Part shown: positions 1 to 11,480 of the stretch, one piece after another
Position numbering within the stretch: position 1 is the first letter of the stretch
Layout of the letters: each line of letters opens with the position of its first letter
Source: Balaenoptera acutorostrata
Taxonomy: Eukaryota > Chordata > Mammalia > Artiodactyla > Balaenopteridae
DNA: 64,000 bases
Direction: 5' to 3'
Assembly (NCBI RefSeq): GCF_949987535.1
Contig: NC_080081.1
Coordinates: 35,814,428-35,878,427 of the forward strand
Notes under the pieces: model-generated
What the model saw: only the letters and a program-made list of their open reading frames with translations
What the model was told of the DNA's origin: nothing
The model's database searches: none
Position numbers and translations under genes: made by a program

Positions 1-2310
1 TTGCATGTCACTGGAGTAGTGTCATAAGTTTGATTTGAAATCCTTAGTAACTAAAGGAAAGAGAACAATACTTTCACAAGAATGATAAAGTGCATAAGAA
101 ACAGAACAAACAAATGTTTAAAACAAATAGTAGTTTTCTTAATGCTGATAGACTTTTCATTAAGACCACAAAGTAATTAGTGAAAAACCCTTGAAAACAT
201 TTCTACAATAAATACAGTAAAAGGATGCTTGTGACTTTTCTTGTAGCATCTCTAGTGCAGGCAGGTATGATAGTAAAGCCAACTCTTTCAGGATCTAAAA
301 ATTGCAATTTTTTATTGTCTGTGTCTTCCAAATCATTATTCATGGACAATATGTCATGTGCCAAGCACTACTGTGGTTTCTTATGGTAACAGTGGTGAAT
401 AGAAAAAGCATTATTTCTATCCATACAGCATTTAAAATTTCTGCAGAGTGAGATGGAAGTTAAAGTACAAAGTGAGTGATATAATTCCAGATTGAATTAT
501 CTATTAAACTGGGGGCATATCAGTAATATGAATGAAATTTGAAAAGAGCCATGAGATAGAGTAGAACTAGAATGATCTGTGTGGAAGGTGTTTGGTGGTT
601 GCTTTCACTCAGGTGGTTAAAAAAGTTCTTACAATTAGGTGAAATTTAACATGAGAACCATGTAATTAGTATAAGCAGTAATGGTAAATCCAGTGAGAGT
701 AGCTTTCAGGGACAAAGAGATGAATGGTCCCAGGCACAGAGACAGAAATGAGATTGATGTGTTCAAGGGAGAGAGGAGACCAGTGTAAGTAGAGTACAGC
801 AGTTGGAGGAAGAAAGGCAGAATGAAATGAGTTTGGAGAAGTAAATGGAAATCAGGCTATGCACAGTCTTTCAGGCCAGTTAACATATTTAAATTCTATT
901 CTAATTTGCACTGAGGACTTACTGGAGGGCTTTAAGAAGAATAGTGATAGAACATGAGTTTAGTTTGATAAAAAGTTTTAAATTAATAATATAAAATTTA
1001 AGGGAATTACATTCACTATTTAACGTATTTCTTCTGTACATGTTATTTTTTTTCAACTCGATTCTAGGTAAGGATTAGAATGTACATTCTTAAATTTATA
1101 ATATGGTAAATATTTGGAGAGTAGGAATATTTTTATCCCTGTCTAAAATGTATTTTCAATTCACAAATTGCAATTTGTTGCAAAGTACAAGTTGTAAATC
1201 ATGGAGTCTATCGCAATACGAATAATACCCTGTTGGTGCTGTACTATAGGGATTACATAATCTTCAAAGCAAGAGAGTGTTTGGGAAAGAAATATTTACA
1301 TTGCATAGTAGTAGCAGGATAATGATGTCAATAAGCCCCAAATATTATAGGAAGTATACTTACATTAGCTAAGTCCAATGTGTTATCTTGTCTACTTCTA
1401 GTAAGCAATAAAGAAGCTAAGAAATCACCACTTTTATTCAGATATGATAGATATTAGATGTGTCATTAAGTCTTATAGAGCATACCAAATTGTTTTCTGA
1501 ATTAGGCTACCTGTGCTCTCATGTATATGTATTCTCTTCTGGAATGTGGTAACAATAATATTAATAGAGGAGGCCAATAAAAATTATGTTGAAAATATAT
1601 CTGCAAGCATTTATCTTTCTCTTATTTTTTTAACATACTGGTTGCATCAAGATGACATAAGTTTATTCATGGATATGTGTATCATCAGAATATCATCAAA
1701 GAAATATCACTTTTATACAATTGCCAGATGTCTATTTAGGGAACTATTCTTATGGTATTCTAACATTGTTGCACAGTTATCCATATTTTGAACAGCATTC
1801 ATATTTAAACCTTACCTCTAATTTCTGTGACATTCTGTGACACAGTCTAACTGAATGTTTTCCCCCATGGCTATCTCGTACAATGACAGTACTTTGAGTA
1901 GGATACATTTTAAATTCTGCATAAGAGAAAATCCTGCTAACGCTTCATCAGCTGAAGTCCTTAACCAAGAAAAGATATCCAACTACTTAGTTGTGATAAT
2001 TAGAAACTTCATCCAATTTATGTAGAGACGTATGCCCTCTTGATGAGCAAGCCCCAATCTGTGATATCTCCAGATTTTCTGTGTTAAGATCTGTGGCACC
2101 ACTCAAAGAGGTATGTCCTAATGAAGCTGATGCATGTGTGCAAGTGTTTATGTATTTGTGCGTAAAATGTAAACCTCTTGAGAGCATCTGCCCCCTGCCT
2201 AAATACCCTCGGAATTTATCTCAATTCACTCTTTTACATTTTCCATACAATTCAGAAATATAGGACTTTTTTCTGTTTCATTGTTGTCATTTGTTTGTTG
2301 TTAAAAGCCA
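1..2310. other. AT-rich non-coding DNA with faint old repeats
   Basis: No gene is visible. Reading frames are short (longest 92 codons) and have no recognisable domain. About 330-520 resembles an ancient mammalian-wide repeat (a motif describing 'catgtgccaagcactac' followed by a diverged block), and about 590-960 resembles a G/A-rich old interspersed repeat whose family I cannot name with certainty. The rest (1-330, 960-2310) looks unique and AT-rich. Nothing regulatory stands out. Confidence 0.4.
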
Positions 2311-2319
2311 AATTCCACC

Positions 2320-2605
2320 TTTTTTGCAACTGTCTGTCCCTTCTGTCCTTAGTTTAGTGTTACCTGCTCATAAAGACACTCCTCCAGCCCTATTATTCTA
2401 CATTGCAGCTCCCACTTTGTTTTTATTATATAATGTCACTTAATTATTTTTTTCATATACATTTTTCTCATCTATTGTCTGTCTCCTTCTTCATTCCCCA
2501 CCTGCAAATGTAAGCACATGAGACCACAGAGAAAACTATATTGCAGGTTCCAGAACAGTGCCTAGACCTTTATATTGCTCAGTAAATATTGCACAATGAA
2601 AGGTG
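2320..2605 (+). repeat. L2 LINE 3' fragment
   Basis: The segment follows the order of the L2 3' end: a pyrimidine-rich stretch, a block equivalent to 'ctccttcttcattccccacc', then 'agaacagtgcctagacc' and the terminal 'gctcagtaaatattgcacaatga', which matches the usual L2 ending (…cagtgcctggcac…caataaatatttg…aatga). It is strongly diverged, as expected for a repeat family that was active before the placental radiation. Non-coding; boundaries are approximate. Confidence 0.6.
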
Positions 2606-3150
2606 TTATAGATGGAAAAGGAGTTCTAATAATCCAAGTTCATAATTCTTTAAATTTTCTTCTCTTAGGTAAAGAAAAGGCCATGAGTGACCTTACTAGG
2701 ATATATTTAGTTCCTATAAACTAATGAGTCCTTATTGCCTTGATACAGAATGAAAATTACTTAGCCTACTAACCCAGGAAGAAAATTGACTAATGTCCTA
2801 AACTGTAACAGATCCCAATGTAACCATTTTAAGCACTGAGTCTATTCAAATACTAGATTAGAGCTCATAAGCCTTGCTCACCATTGATAGATGGTGATAT
2901 ATATAATTATACGGCATCATTCTCTTTTATAAATGCCTCATCCGTTTTGACAGCAGATTATGTTTTGGGAAATAGTGAAAGAATACAGGATGAACAGACC
3001 TTCATTAAACAGCTCTTGCTGACCTAAAATATAATCTAAATGATACCTAATATAAACATAGCATAAGGATACTTAGCTATACATTACAGTTCATTGTGAT
3101 TGTTACAATCAACTTCATTCACAAGTCAAATTCCAAATAAATTCAGAGGA
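2606..3150. other. Unassigned AT-rich DNA
   Basis: No reading frame, RNA or repeat that I can recognise on either strand. It lies between an L2 and a MIR remnant. Confidence 0.4.
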
Positions 3151-3157
3151 AATCATT

Positions 3158-3375
3158 CACACTAGAAGAGGCCCTGGATTTGAATCCCAGTTTTGTCACT
3201 TACTAGTGTGTAACCTTAGAAAAGTTATTTAGACTCCCAGAGACCCTTTTCTCATCTGTGAATTGAATGTATTGTGGTTTTTGTCTAGAGGTCACTGTGA
3301 GGATTAACAAAAATCATGCATGTACAGTGTCTGGTGTGTTGTTTGATTCATAATAAATGTTCAATAAGCTGTAGT
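3158..3375 (+). repeat. MIR SINE
   Basis: Ordered MIR landmarks are visible: 'tggatttgaatcccagtttt' with the B-box-like core, 'cacttactagtgtgtaacct', 'tctcatctgtgaattga', 'gaggattaacaaaaatcatg', 'gtgtctggtgtg' and the terminal 'aataaatgttcaataagct'. These match the tRNA-derived head, core and 3' LINE2-like tail of MIR. The copy is nearly complete but diverged, consistent with an age of over 100 million years. MIRs are non-autonomous and long dead. Confidence 0.85.
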
Positions 3376-3378
3376 TTT

Positions 3379-5340
3379 GTTTTGTTTTTCTTTTTTTTTT
3401 TGGTCATCATCAACTCATAATTATCATGAGTTAGAGAAATTTTAACAATTTCAACTTTTCAGTGGAATCATTACAAGAGAAGATTTAAAAAAGAGATGGA
3501 AACATTCACTGTAATAAGTAAAAGTATTATATAAACATTAATAAGTAAAAGTACTATTAAAATTATTGTAAAAACTCTTATTCCCATCAGAATAGAGTTT
3601 TCAGACTATAAATTAAAAAGCTGTGCTAGGTAATATTACTCAGAATAATTCCACTCTAGCACATACATTGTCAGTATCACAGATTTTTCCACTTAGAGAA
3701 AATGTTACCCTAAAAAAAAAATCTTCTCTAAATCACATGCCACCAAATGACACCTTCTTATATTGCTTACAGGAAATACAGTTTGAATGCTTGAATATCA
3801 ATATCAATTTATTTAATAATACATCATATGATAATCACTTCCTACACAATTTTTTGAGATATAAGTATCACCACAAAAGAAAGATGGAATTTAAGATTTT
3901 TAAGAAAGCATATTTTAAAATTAATATTCAGTAGAATGTCTAAAAACTTAGTCCTTCATTATTTTGTTGTCAAAAGAAAATTTAGAAATAAACTTCAGTC
4001 CTTACTCTTCAAATGTTACCTCCTAATCTGTTCTATTTTCATCTTTTTTAAGCCTTTTTTAAACTTAAGAAAAATACAGCACAAAAATATAAAGATTAAG
4101 AATCCAAAATTTAACAAATAAAACTTAATCTATGTATCACTCTCCATAAGTACTTAATAATATAACTGATAGAGGTAAATATCATTCAAAGAATTATAGT
4201 TCAATGAAGTCAGTATTTTCTCTTGAATTATGTAATTTTGTTTACTTCATACTTGATCCAATCTTTTCTACAGAGATCTGAAAAGGCTGTTAGAAATATT
4301 ATAGTTCAACTATTGATATTCAGGAGTATCTACAATTTAACCTCTAGTTTGAACCCCTTATACTGGAATGAGCAGATGGGCACCCAAAAATATTGTTCAG
4401 TTGAAATGTTTCATGAATGGTAACAAGATTGATACTGCATTTTCAATACCTTTCCTTGTGATATCAAAACAATTCATAGTAATTTTCACAGTTACCTTAA
4501 TTGACAATATCCTTGGAAGGAAATAGAGTAGCACTGTTTTATTTTGCTGTGTAAATATAATCGTAAATTGGGCAGTAGCTTATTCGTGCATCCTTTTGAC
4601 TCATATAAATAGCAAATTGGCCTTTTCCTTTGCTCAGTTTATTAATTTTAGACCAAGTGAGTCTTCAGGGTTTTCATCTCTATACAACTGAAATAAGCAT
4701 TAAACAATTGGCTACCCTGGTGACTCCATTAAAACTGAGAACAACATGCTCTAGTTTCAGGAACTACTTTTAAAATCGGGCTACAAACACTTTGTCATTT
4801 TTATACTGATCATCTTTTAGCAGAAAAATAAAATATAGCTTTCTAGGCAGAAATCCTCTTATAAAGTGCATAGACCTTGTGTACCCAGTGACAACATAGA
4901 TGATAAATATGGAACAGCCCAGGAGAAAAATCCTCCAACTTCACTGCACCTGTGTATCCATTATGCTGGCATATAAAAAAGGCCATGTGCTCTGGAAAAT
5001 GAAATCTAAATGATCCATTCTTCATCTTACTCTCCATCCTTCATAGGTCATATGAACATTATTCTACCAGGAAAATGGGGAATTCTGAATGTACATTTAA
5101 AAATTCATTTTGACCAGCATTTATTGTGTGCACTATATGGAAAGCACTACGTTTGGCACAGAGGGCTATGAGACAAAGACTATGCGGTCTTTAGAAACAT
5201 GTTCTAAAAATTATCAGACTATAAGATAAAATATTATATTTTTGATTAATCAGAAAAGATACAAACCTCAGGCTTAGTTTGACCAAAATCCTTGAAATTT
5301 GAAAACCACATTTGTGCTCTCCAGGTTCCCTAATGTAAAG

Positions 5341-5343
<3 letters not shown>
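3379..5343. other. Unassigned AT-rich DNA
   Basis: Open frames of about 60-103 codons (for example plus strand 3623-3934 and minus strand 4843-5037) are low-complexity, Lys/Phe/Ile-rich or without domain signatures, and are what AT-rich DNA gives by chance. A short stretch at about 5108-5200 may be an ancient repeat ('agcatttattgtgtgcact', 'gcactacgtttggcacag'). A small direct repeat of about 24 bp with 'aagtaaaagta' units lies near 3523-3560. Confidence 0.4.
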
Positions 5344-5409
<66 letters not shown>

Positions 5410-5424
5410 TACATACATATACCG
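5344..5424. repeat. (TA)n microsatellite
   Basis: A run of more than 25 uninterrupted TA dinucleotides followed by 'acacatacatacatat'. Likely polymorphic and able to form cruciform or unpaired DNA. Confidence 0.97.
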
Positions 5425-6200
5425 GCTTTCCTAAGGACATATTTTCATTCTTATAACTTTTAAAATCCTTAAGCATTTGATTAATTTTATCGAAGCATAC
5501 ATAGGAAAATAGGAAAAACTCTTTGGAAATAACCATGTTAATACTTTACTTTTTAATTAGTGTGTTTGCAACAGTACTGTACAACACAAAATTGCAGTCC
5601 TTTCATAATTAATTTATCATATTGCCAAAAAAAGCAAAACTTTTTTCTTATATTTTTAGCTGGTCTAAATTGAAAAAGGCATTGGATTTTCACAGATAGC
5701 CATAAATGATTGATAACATATAACACTAGGAAAAAAATAAAATTTATTCTTTCAGTGTGTACTATTCTGCTATGCCAAAAACATGTAGCTTAGAAATTCA
5801 TTTTACATATGATGTGATTTTTTATTGAGAAGTAATTAATGTAGTTTCACCTTTTAATTGCATCATATTTTCTTCACCTTGCTGTCTCAAATTTGTTATG
5901 AATTTGTGATTTCTTATAATTTCAAGACTGTAACTCCTAAATCTTAAAGATTTCTGTCAAATATTTGTTTGTCAGAAGTCGGAAATAGTTTAGAAAGAAT
6001 CAATGTCTTGACAAAGTTTATTTTACAAGGTTAAATTAAGAGGAAGTAGTACAGGAGAGAAAACGCTAAGACTGACCTAAATACATGAATTTTTGTTTTA
6101 TCATTAGTGTTTTTGTGACTTTATGCAAACTATTTAATTTTGATAGTTTCTTTATTTTAGTTTGAATGTTCTCTAGGAACATTTTACAAGTTGTCAATAG
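5425..6200. other. Unassigned AT-rich DNA
   Basis: No gene or clear repeat recognised. It immediately precedes the hAT transposon relict, whose true 5' end could lie somewhere within its last few hundred bases. Confidence 0.35.
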
Positions 6201-7692
6201 AAATTCTGAAATAATTATAGTTTTCAAAATAAAATATTTTAGGGAAGATCCAATCTGCTCAAATTCTGCTCTAAGAAAACAATTCGTTAAAAGTGCTCCA
6301 TAAAATCCCAGAGGTTCCCAAAACACTTTCAGAGGGTCCTTGTGGTCAAAACTTTTCTCATAATATGCCAAAACGCTATTTTCCATCTCCACTAAATTGA
6401 TATTTTCACTCAGTGTGCAAAAGCAACCATGGGCAAAACTGCTAGTGCCTTAGCATGAGTTAAGGTGGTGAAACCAAGCCTCACTAGCTTTCATTGTATT
6501 CTTTACCAGTGCATAATGATAATAATAATAACGTTAAAAAAGAAAAAAATAATTCATTTAAGAATGCTTTGATGAATCAGTAAAGGACATTCACTTTTAG
6601 AAATCTTAGCTTTTGAATACAAGTCTTTTTAGTGTTCTGCATGAAGAAATGAGATGAGCTAACAAAGCACTTGTGCTGCATACCCAACTTTAAGCAACTT
6701 CCTTCAGCAAAAAGTAGTTGTGTGTTTAAGTTTAGAGTTGAACTATTTTTTTTTTTCATAAGAAGTCATTTTTACTTTAAAAACAATGATAAACTATAGT
6801 TATTTAGACATAGGGATTTGGCAGATATTGCTTAAAAATGAATGTCACCTTAGAGAAAAGAAGAGACAATGTTTTTGCCAATGATAAAATTCAAACTTTC
6901 AGGTGAATATTAGAATTCTGGAAAAATAGTATCCTACCATGTAAGCTTGAAATCTTTCCAACACTAAAGATTTTTCTCTTGAGACTGGTGGTGATATAAA
7001 CAAATTTTTTTTTTAAATTGTATTTTGAAATGTGTCAACATTGATAAGTATGTATAACTCAATGAACCAGTTTTATGCAAAATTGAATAATATTTTGAAA
7101 CCCATGTATAAAGAAAAGATGCATTCAAAGGACAAGTTAGAATATTGGATTAATATAGCAGAATACAAAAAGACCTTTAATATAATTCTAGATTCTACAT
7201 TGCAATTCATATTTTAGGAGCTAGTACCTGTCTGTTTAGTGGAGTTTCAAAGAATAATATTCATAATTATCCCAAAAGGCTTTTAAAGTTTTCATCCATT
7301 TCCAAAAACACACTTGTATTATGATTTACAGATTTACTTCATATATTTTAACTGATACATATATTACTGCAGATATAATGCAGAACAAATATGAAAATCC
7401 AGTTGCCTTCTAATAAGACAAATATTAAAGAAATTTGCAAAAATGATGCCATTCTCAACATTTTTTGCTACAAAATGTGGTTATTTGTCATAAAATACTT
7501 TACTTTTGTTAACATGTAATTAATATATTAATGTCCTTGGTAAATGAACTAAACCAAATATTTTCTAAAATTTCTCAGTTTTAATTTCTAATTCAGTAAA
7601 TAGTAATAGGTAACACCCAAATAAACAAAAGTTGTTTGGGGTCCTCAGTGATTTTGAAGAGTGTAAAAAACCAAAATGTTTAAGATACACTG
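6200..7692 (+). mobile_element. hAT-superfamily (Charlie-like) DNA transposon relict
   Basis: The sequence follows, block by block, a mammalian hAT transposon I recognise. A 5' part has 'cttgtggtcaaaacttttct' and 'gtgcaaaagcaaccatgggc'. A decayed transposase gene follows, then an AT-rich 3' part with 'ggggtcctcagtgattttga' and an end near 'gtttaagatacactgc', comparable to the usual hAT-Charlie 3' terminus. The coding part, about 6400-7430, is broken by many stops and indels. A surviving 61-codon frame at 7032-7217 includes 'MYNSMNQFY' and 'DSTLQFIF', similar to the region ahead of the hATC dimerisation domain; 'LPSNKTNIKEICKN'-like residues are encoded near 7400-7440. The 5' boundary is uncertain. 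An 8-bp target duplication was not identified. Confidence 0.7.
6400..7440 (+). pseudogene. Decayed hAT transposase gene
   Basis: Remains of the transposase inside the hAT relict. hAT transposases cut and paste DNA with an RNase H-like fold and end with a conserved hATC dimerisation region. Here the frame is interrupted repeatedly, so no catalytic triad can be read with confidence. Only short in-frame stretches remain, for example 7032-7217. The nucleotide order still matches the C-terminal half: a block with 'gccaatgataaaattcaaac', a block with 'tggtggtgatataaacaaat', then 'tgtgtcaacattgataag', then the hATC-equivalent block with 'agaataatattcataattat' and 'taataagacaaatattaaag'. A domesticated gene would be expected to keep an open frame; this one does not. 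Confidence 0.6.
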
Positions 7693-7823
7693 CTTGCAAG
7701 GAATAAAATTTTCCCTTTAAGCTTGCTTACTTTCACATGTGACCTCTACATGATGCAAGGATTACTAAATAATCTCTGTAGCAGGACGATTAAAGAGAAA
7801 GAGAAATGGACAAGGATGGTCAG

Positions 7824-7892
7824 AAGCTTTGCTGTACACCAGAAACTAGCACAGCATTGTAAGTCAACTATACTTCAATAAAATTTTTTTTT
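7824..7892 (+). mobile_element. Very short L1 3' end
   Basis: 'gctttgctgtacaccagaaa', 'agcattgtaagtcaactata' and 'cttcaataaaa' followed by a T/A tract match the terminal ~65 bp of a cetartiodactyl L1 3'UTR; the same end occurs at about 41578-41620. A strongly 5'-truncated insertion. Confidence 0.6.
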
Positions 7893-7999
7893 TTTTAATT
7901 TCAAAAAATGTGTTAAACATGGTTGTCTTGAGTCTATGAGTTACCATTGTTTTGAGCATGCTACTACTACTAATACTAGTACTACTAATATAAAATATG

Positions 8000-8225
8000 A
8001 ATAATTACTCTGTCCTAGGTACTGCTTATTTTGCATATATTATTTCATTCAGTCCTTCCTCCAATATATTGGGCTAGGAACCATAATTTCCCCTATTTTA
8101 CAAAGAGTAAATTGAAGCACACGTATCTAGATTAAGTAGCTTTCCCTGGGTCACACAACAAATAAGTGATGGAGTCAGAATTTGTCATCTGTTTGACTCC
8201 AGAAACCATGCTATTATTCATCACA
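8000..8225 (-). repeat. MIR SINE (reverse orientation)
   Basis: On the plus strand it reads as the reverse complement of MIR: 'tattatttcattcagtcctt', 'cctattttacaaagagtaaa', 'gggtcacacaacaaataagt', 'gatggagtcagaatttg' and 'tgactccagaaaccatgcta'. Preceded by a short (TAC)n stretch at about 7961-7990. Diverged and non-functional. Confidence 0.75.
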
Positions 8226-8836
8226 TCCTGCACACAAAAGTGATACATTCTGTCTCAGACAGGAAGATTTCATCAGGCTTGAGAGTGACCCAGTTAAAAC
8301 TTGCCTCAATAATAAATCTCTTTGCTTGGATTCAATAACCATCTTATAATCAATCACTTGATTTTTTTTTTTTTAATTGCTTATCATAATTCAGTTCATG
8401 AAACAATCATCTATATGTAGTTGATTAGACCTGGTCTTCAGTGAACTTGCCTGCGGGCTATTCTGTGGAGATCTTGAGTGGCAGGATGACTTCCCTGTTC
8501 CCTTGATGCAGAATCTCTGCTCTGCCACCCAACGGCCATGTGTTGCATAGCAGGACATTTAAAACTTCAATTGTATATAGCTCTTTGCATTTTACAGAAA
8601 TCTTATAAGAAATACACTGGTATCTCAAAAGAAATGTGAAATAATATTAATATCTCATATGAAGGAACTAGAATATACAGAAGTGGCCGCAAGGTGAGAA
8701 TTAAATTCTGCTCTTCTAATTATTAAAGACCGTGCTTTCTGCCTTCCTGTGATGCCGCTGTTAGCTGCTCCAAGCTTGTTAGTTTTCTACCTAACACAGG
8801 ATGGACAAGTTAGATATTAGATATTAGATGAGTTCA
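8226..8836. other. Unassigned DNA
   Basis: No gene, RNA or clear repeat recognised. A small direct repeat 'tagatatta' occurs twice just before the SINE pair, at about 8812-8828. Confidence 0.4.
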
Positions 8837-8852
8837 TAGAAGCTTGAATTTT

Positions 8853-9148
8853 TTTTTTAATTTTATTTATTTATTTATTTATTTTTGGCTTTGTTGGGTC
8901 TTCGTTTCTGTGCGAGGGCTTTCTCCAGTTGTGGCAAGCGGGGGCCACTCTTCATCGCGGTGCACGGGCCTCTCACTATCGTGGCCTCTCTTGTTGCGGA
9001 GCACAGGCTCCAGACGCGCAGGCTCAGCAGTTGTGGCTCACGGGCCTAGTTGCTCCGTGGCATGTGGGATCCTCCCAGACCAGGGCTCAAACCCATGTCC
9101 CCTGCATTAGCAGGCAGACTCTCAACCACTGCGCCACCAGGGAAGCCC
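8853..9148 (-). mobile_element. CHR-type tRNA-derived SINE (SINE-1)
   Basis: Full-length cetartiodactyl SINE in reverse orientation. Its tRNA-like head is at the right end (…ccaccagggaagccc on the plus strand) and its A-rich tail appears as a T-rich run at 8851-8885. A 16-bp perfect target-site duplication flanks it: 8837-8852 and 9149-9164 (tagaagcttgaatttt). The element is non-autonomous and was mobilised in trans by L1 machinery. Its head faces the head of SINE-2, 29 bp away. Apparent 76-106-codon frames through it are read-through of the repeat, not genes. Confidence 0.95.
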
Positions 9149-9177
9149 TAGAAGCTTGAATTTTAAAGAATATTCAG

Positions 9178-9480
9178 GGGGCTTCCCTGGTGGCGCAGTG
9201 GTTGAGAATCTGCCTGCCAATGCAGGGGACACGGGTTCGAGCCCTGGTCTGGGAAGATCCCACATGCCACGGAGCAACTGGGCCCGTGAGCCACAATTAC
9301 TGAGCCTGCGCGTCTGGAGCCTGTGCTCCGCAACAAGAGAGGCCGCGATGGTGAGAGGCCCGCGCACCGCGATGAAGAGTGGTCCCCACTTGCCACAACT
9401 AGAGAAAGCCCTCGCACAGAAACGAAGACCCAACACAGCCATAAATAAATAAATAAATTAAATTAAAAAAAAAAAAAAAA
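9178..9480 (+). mobile_element. CHR-type tRNA-derived SINE (SINE-2)
   Basis: Forward full-length copy starting ggggcttccctggtggcgca, with box B ggttcgagccc in the head, a unique body and a tail of AAATAAAT plus poly(A). The target-site duplication is aaagaatattcag at 9165-9177, recurring (gaatattcag after the poly-A) at 9481-9490. It starts directly after the TTTT that closes the SINE-1 duplication, so both insertions point to the same TTTT/AAAG endonuclease site. By eye about 16 mismatches separate it from SINE-1 over ~270 aligned bases. Confidence 0.95.
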
Positions 9481-9490
9481 GAATATTCAG

Positions 9491-10629
9491 AAAAATACAT
9501 TTTCTGTGAGAATTCTAACTGAATTAAGGAGAAGAAGATTGTTTGATTTCTATACGAATTTCCTCTCATCCAAATGATTTCCCTAGCAAGTATTAGCTAT
9601 TTCTGTACAGGACCATATATAGACTCTCATGTGCTTTCTAAATTCTCATTATTCCAAGACTCATTCTCAAAATAGTCTTTGTTCGTATTACAATGTCTTT
9701 GATATACTTCTTGACCTGCAAAAAGCACCATCATGTCCCTTTCACTGTATTGTAATGAGATATATTACAGTGTGGCTTAACGAGAGTAGAATTTCTTGGA
9801 GTAGTCTATGAACCACTGGCTTGAAGACATAAAAAGTGTATTTTAAATTGATTTTGCCGTGTCATGCTGACCAAGTTATATAATATTTCTGACATTCATC
9901 TGTAAAAATAAAATTGAAAAAACATGAGGAAAAAATTGATCATAAGGCAATCAGCACAGTGTCTGGCAAATAGCAAGGTTGAATTCATGTTAACCATAAT
10001 AATAGTAACATTAAACCTATTAAGGAACAGTTTCCGCTACTTATTCAGCCATTAGTGTTTTTATGCCCCATGAAATGTGCAACTTCAGGCGGTCAAAATA
10101 AATTCAAGGATCTTGCTTTTGGAAGATGTCTCTAACCTCTAAGGTGGAGGTTAGAATGCTGAAATGGAAAGGGAAAATTCAGATTTCTTGAATTTTTGTA
10201 TTGTGATATTCTGAGAAAATGTTCATATATTCCAAACTAGTAGGAAGTTATCTTCCTAATATTGATGTTTCAGGATTTTTCTAGCGTAGTACTCCTAAAA
10301 AATATACAACTATTTTTAGGAAACTTGGAAATGAGCTATTTATAGCTTCATCAATTAAGAGCAATATTTAGAAAAAAAATAAATTGGATATTATTCTATA
10401 GAATGCAGAAATAGGTGACATTACTGGTGGACTTAGTTTTGAAAAGTAAAACATATTATTAATATCAAATATATTAAAGACCTTAAATTTTAGGCTAGAA
10501 AGTTCCCCCCTAATATTTTCACATAATAGAGATTAGAAAAACATGAAATTAGGATAATCACAGTCAATTAATATATGTGTTTGTATATACATATAGAGAT
10601 ATTGTCTGACTGTGAGAGATATATATATA

Positions 10630-10667
<38 letters not shown>

Positions 10668-11040
10668 AAAGGAATTATCTCTGGAAAAGAATATAATTTT
10701 CAATGGATAAATATACATCTCTAATTTTGAAAATGATAAATTAAGAGTAGTAAAACATGTTATCACTAAAATTTACATACATACGTTATGTAATGCTGTG
10801 TAGGGCAGAATTGTAATTTATACTTCATGAACTTTATAGAAATTATAATTTATGTTGGTATCAATATTCACTCAGAAGAATGCCATTAATTTTGATTTGT
10901 TTCTTTTCAAGACTTTACCTATGGGTTTCTGCACTTTCACCAAGAATAATACTAATTTATCATGTTTATTTTCTCTATACATCCATTTTCACATTTTTAA
11001 ACACTGCAATATTGTGAGATGGATATAAATAGTATTATAG
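9491..11040. other. Unassigned AT-rich DNA
   Basis: No gene seen. A weak MIR-like tail ('agcacagtgtctggcaaata') is at about 9950-10000. A small perfect hairpin (ctaacctc / gaggttag around a 7-base loop) is at about 10132-10154, with no U-run that would make it a terminator-like structure. Confidence 0.35.
10617..10664. repeat. (TA)n microsatellite
   Basis: Near-pure TA dinucleotide tract with one 'tctca' interruption. Confidence 0.95.
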
Positions 11041-11059
11041 GCTCAATTAATTAACTCTG

Positions 11060-11310
11060 ATATCCCCATACCTCTTCTGACAGGTTTCTATCCCTTCTTT
11101 GCTGAATATTTAGATTTGTCCTATCAAGAAGGATTTAATTTCCTCAAAGAAAAGATCTACGTGTTACCCAATGATTTTTCTATTGCCACATATTATACAC
11201 CTACATTGTCATCATAAATAGATTGTGAACTTTTCTCAGGCATCAACCACAATTTATAGTTCTCATGTATTCCACCCAGGCCCTGGCACAGAGCTTGTTT
11301 ATTCAGGTAG
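11060..11310 (+). repeat. L2 LINE 3' fragment
   Basis: Landmarks of the L2 3' end in order: 'gattgtgaacttttctcagg' (equivalent of the 'actgtgagctccttgagg' block), then 'cccaggccctggcacagagc'. Diverged. A second ancient-repeat fragment follows at about 11320-11480 ('aatccctgtccttagaaatt'), apparently in opposite orientation and of uncertain family. Confidence 0.5.
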
Positions 11311-11480
11311 GTCATGCTCTGTGGGGTCCTCTGGTAGGCTGTATATTAAGTACGGAGTAAACAGAGATTAAAGACAAAAATCCCTGTCCTTAGAAATTCA
11401 TAGCCTAGTGTGTAGTGAAAATTAACGTACAATTAAAATGAAGCATGAACAATGCTCTGATAAAAGTACAATACAGTGAT

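Noticed and set aside
8844..9452. Several overlapping open frames of 76-106 codons on both strands
   Set aside because: They lie inside the two CHR SINEs; the same 'proteins' recur at 27 kb and 47 kb. GC-rich SINE bodies give open frames by chance.
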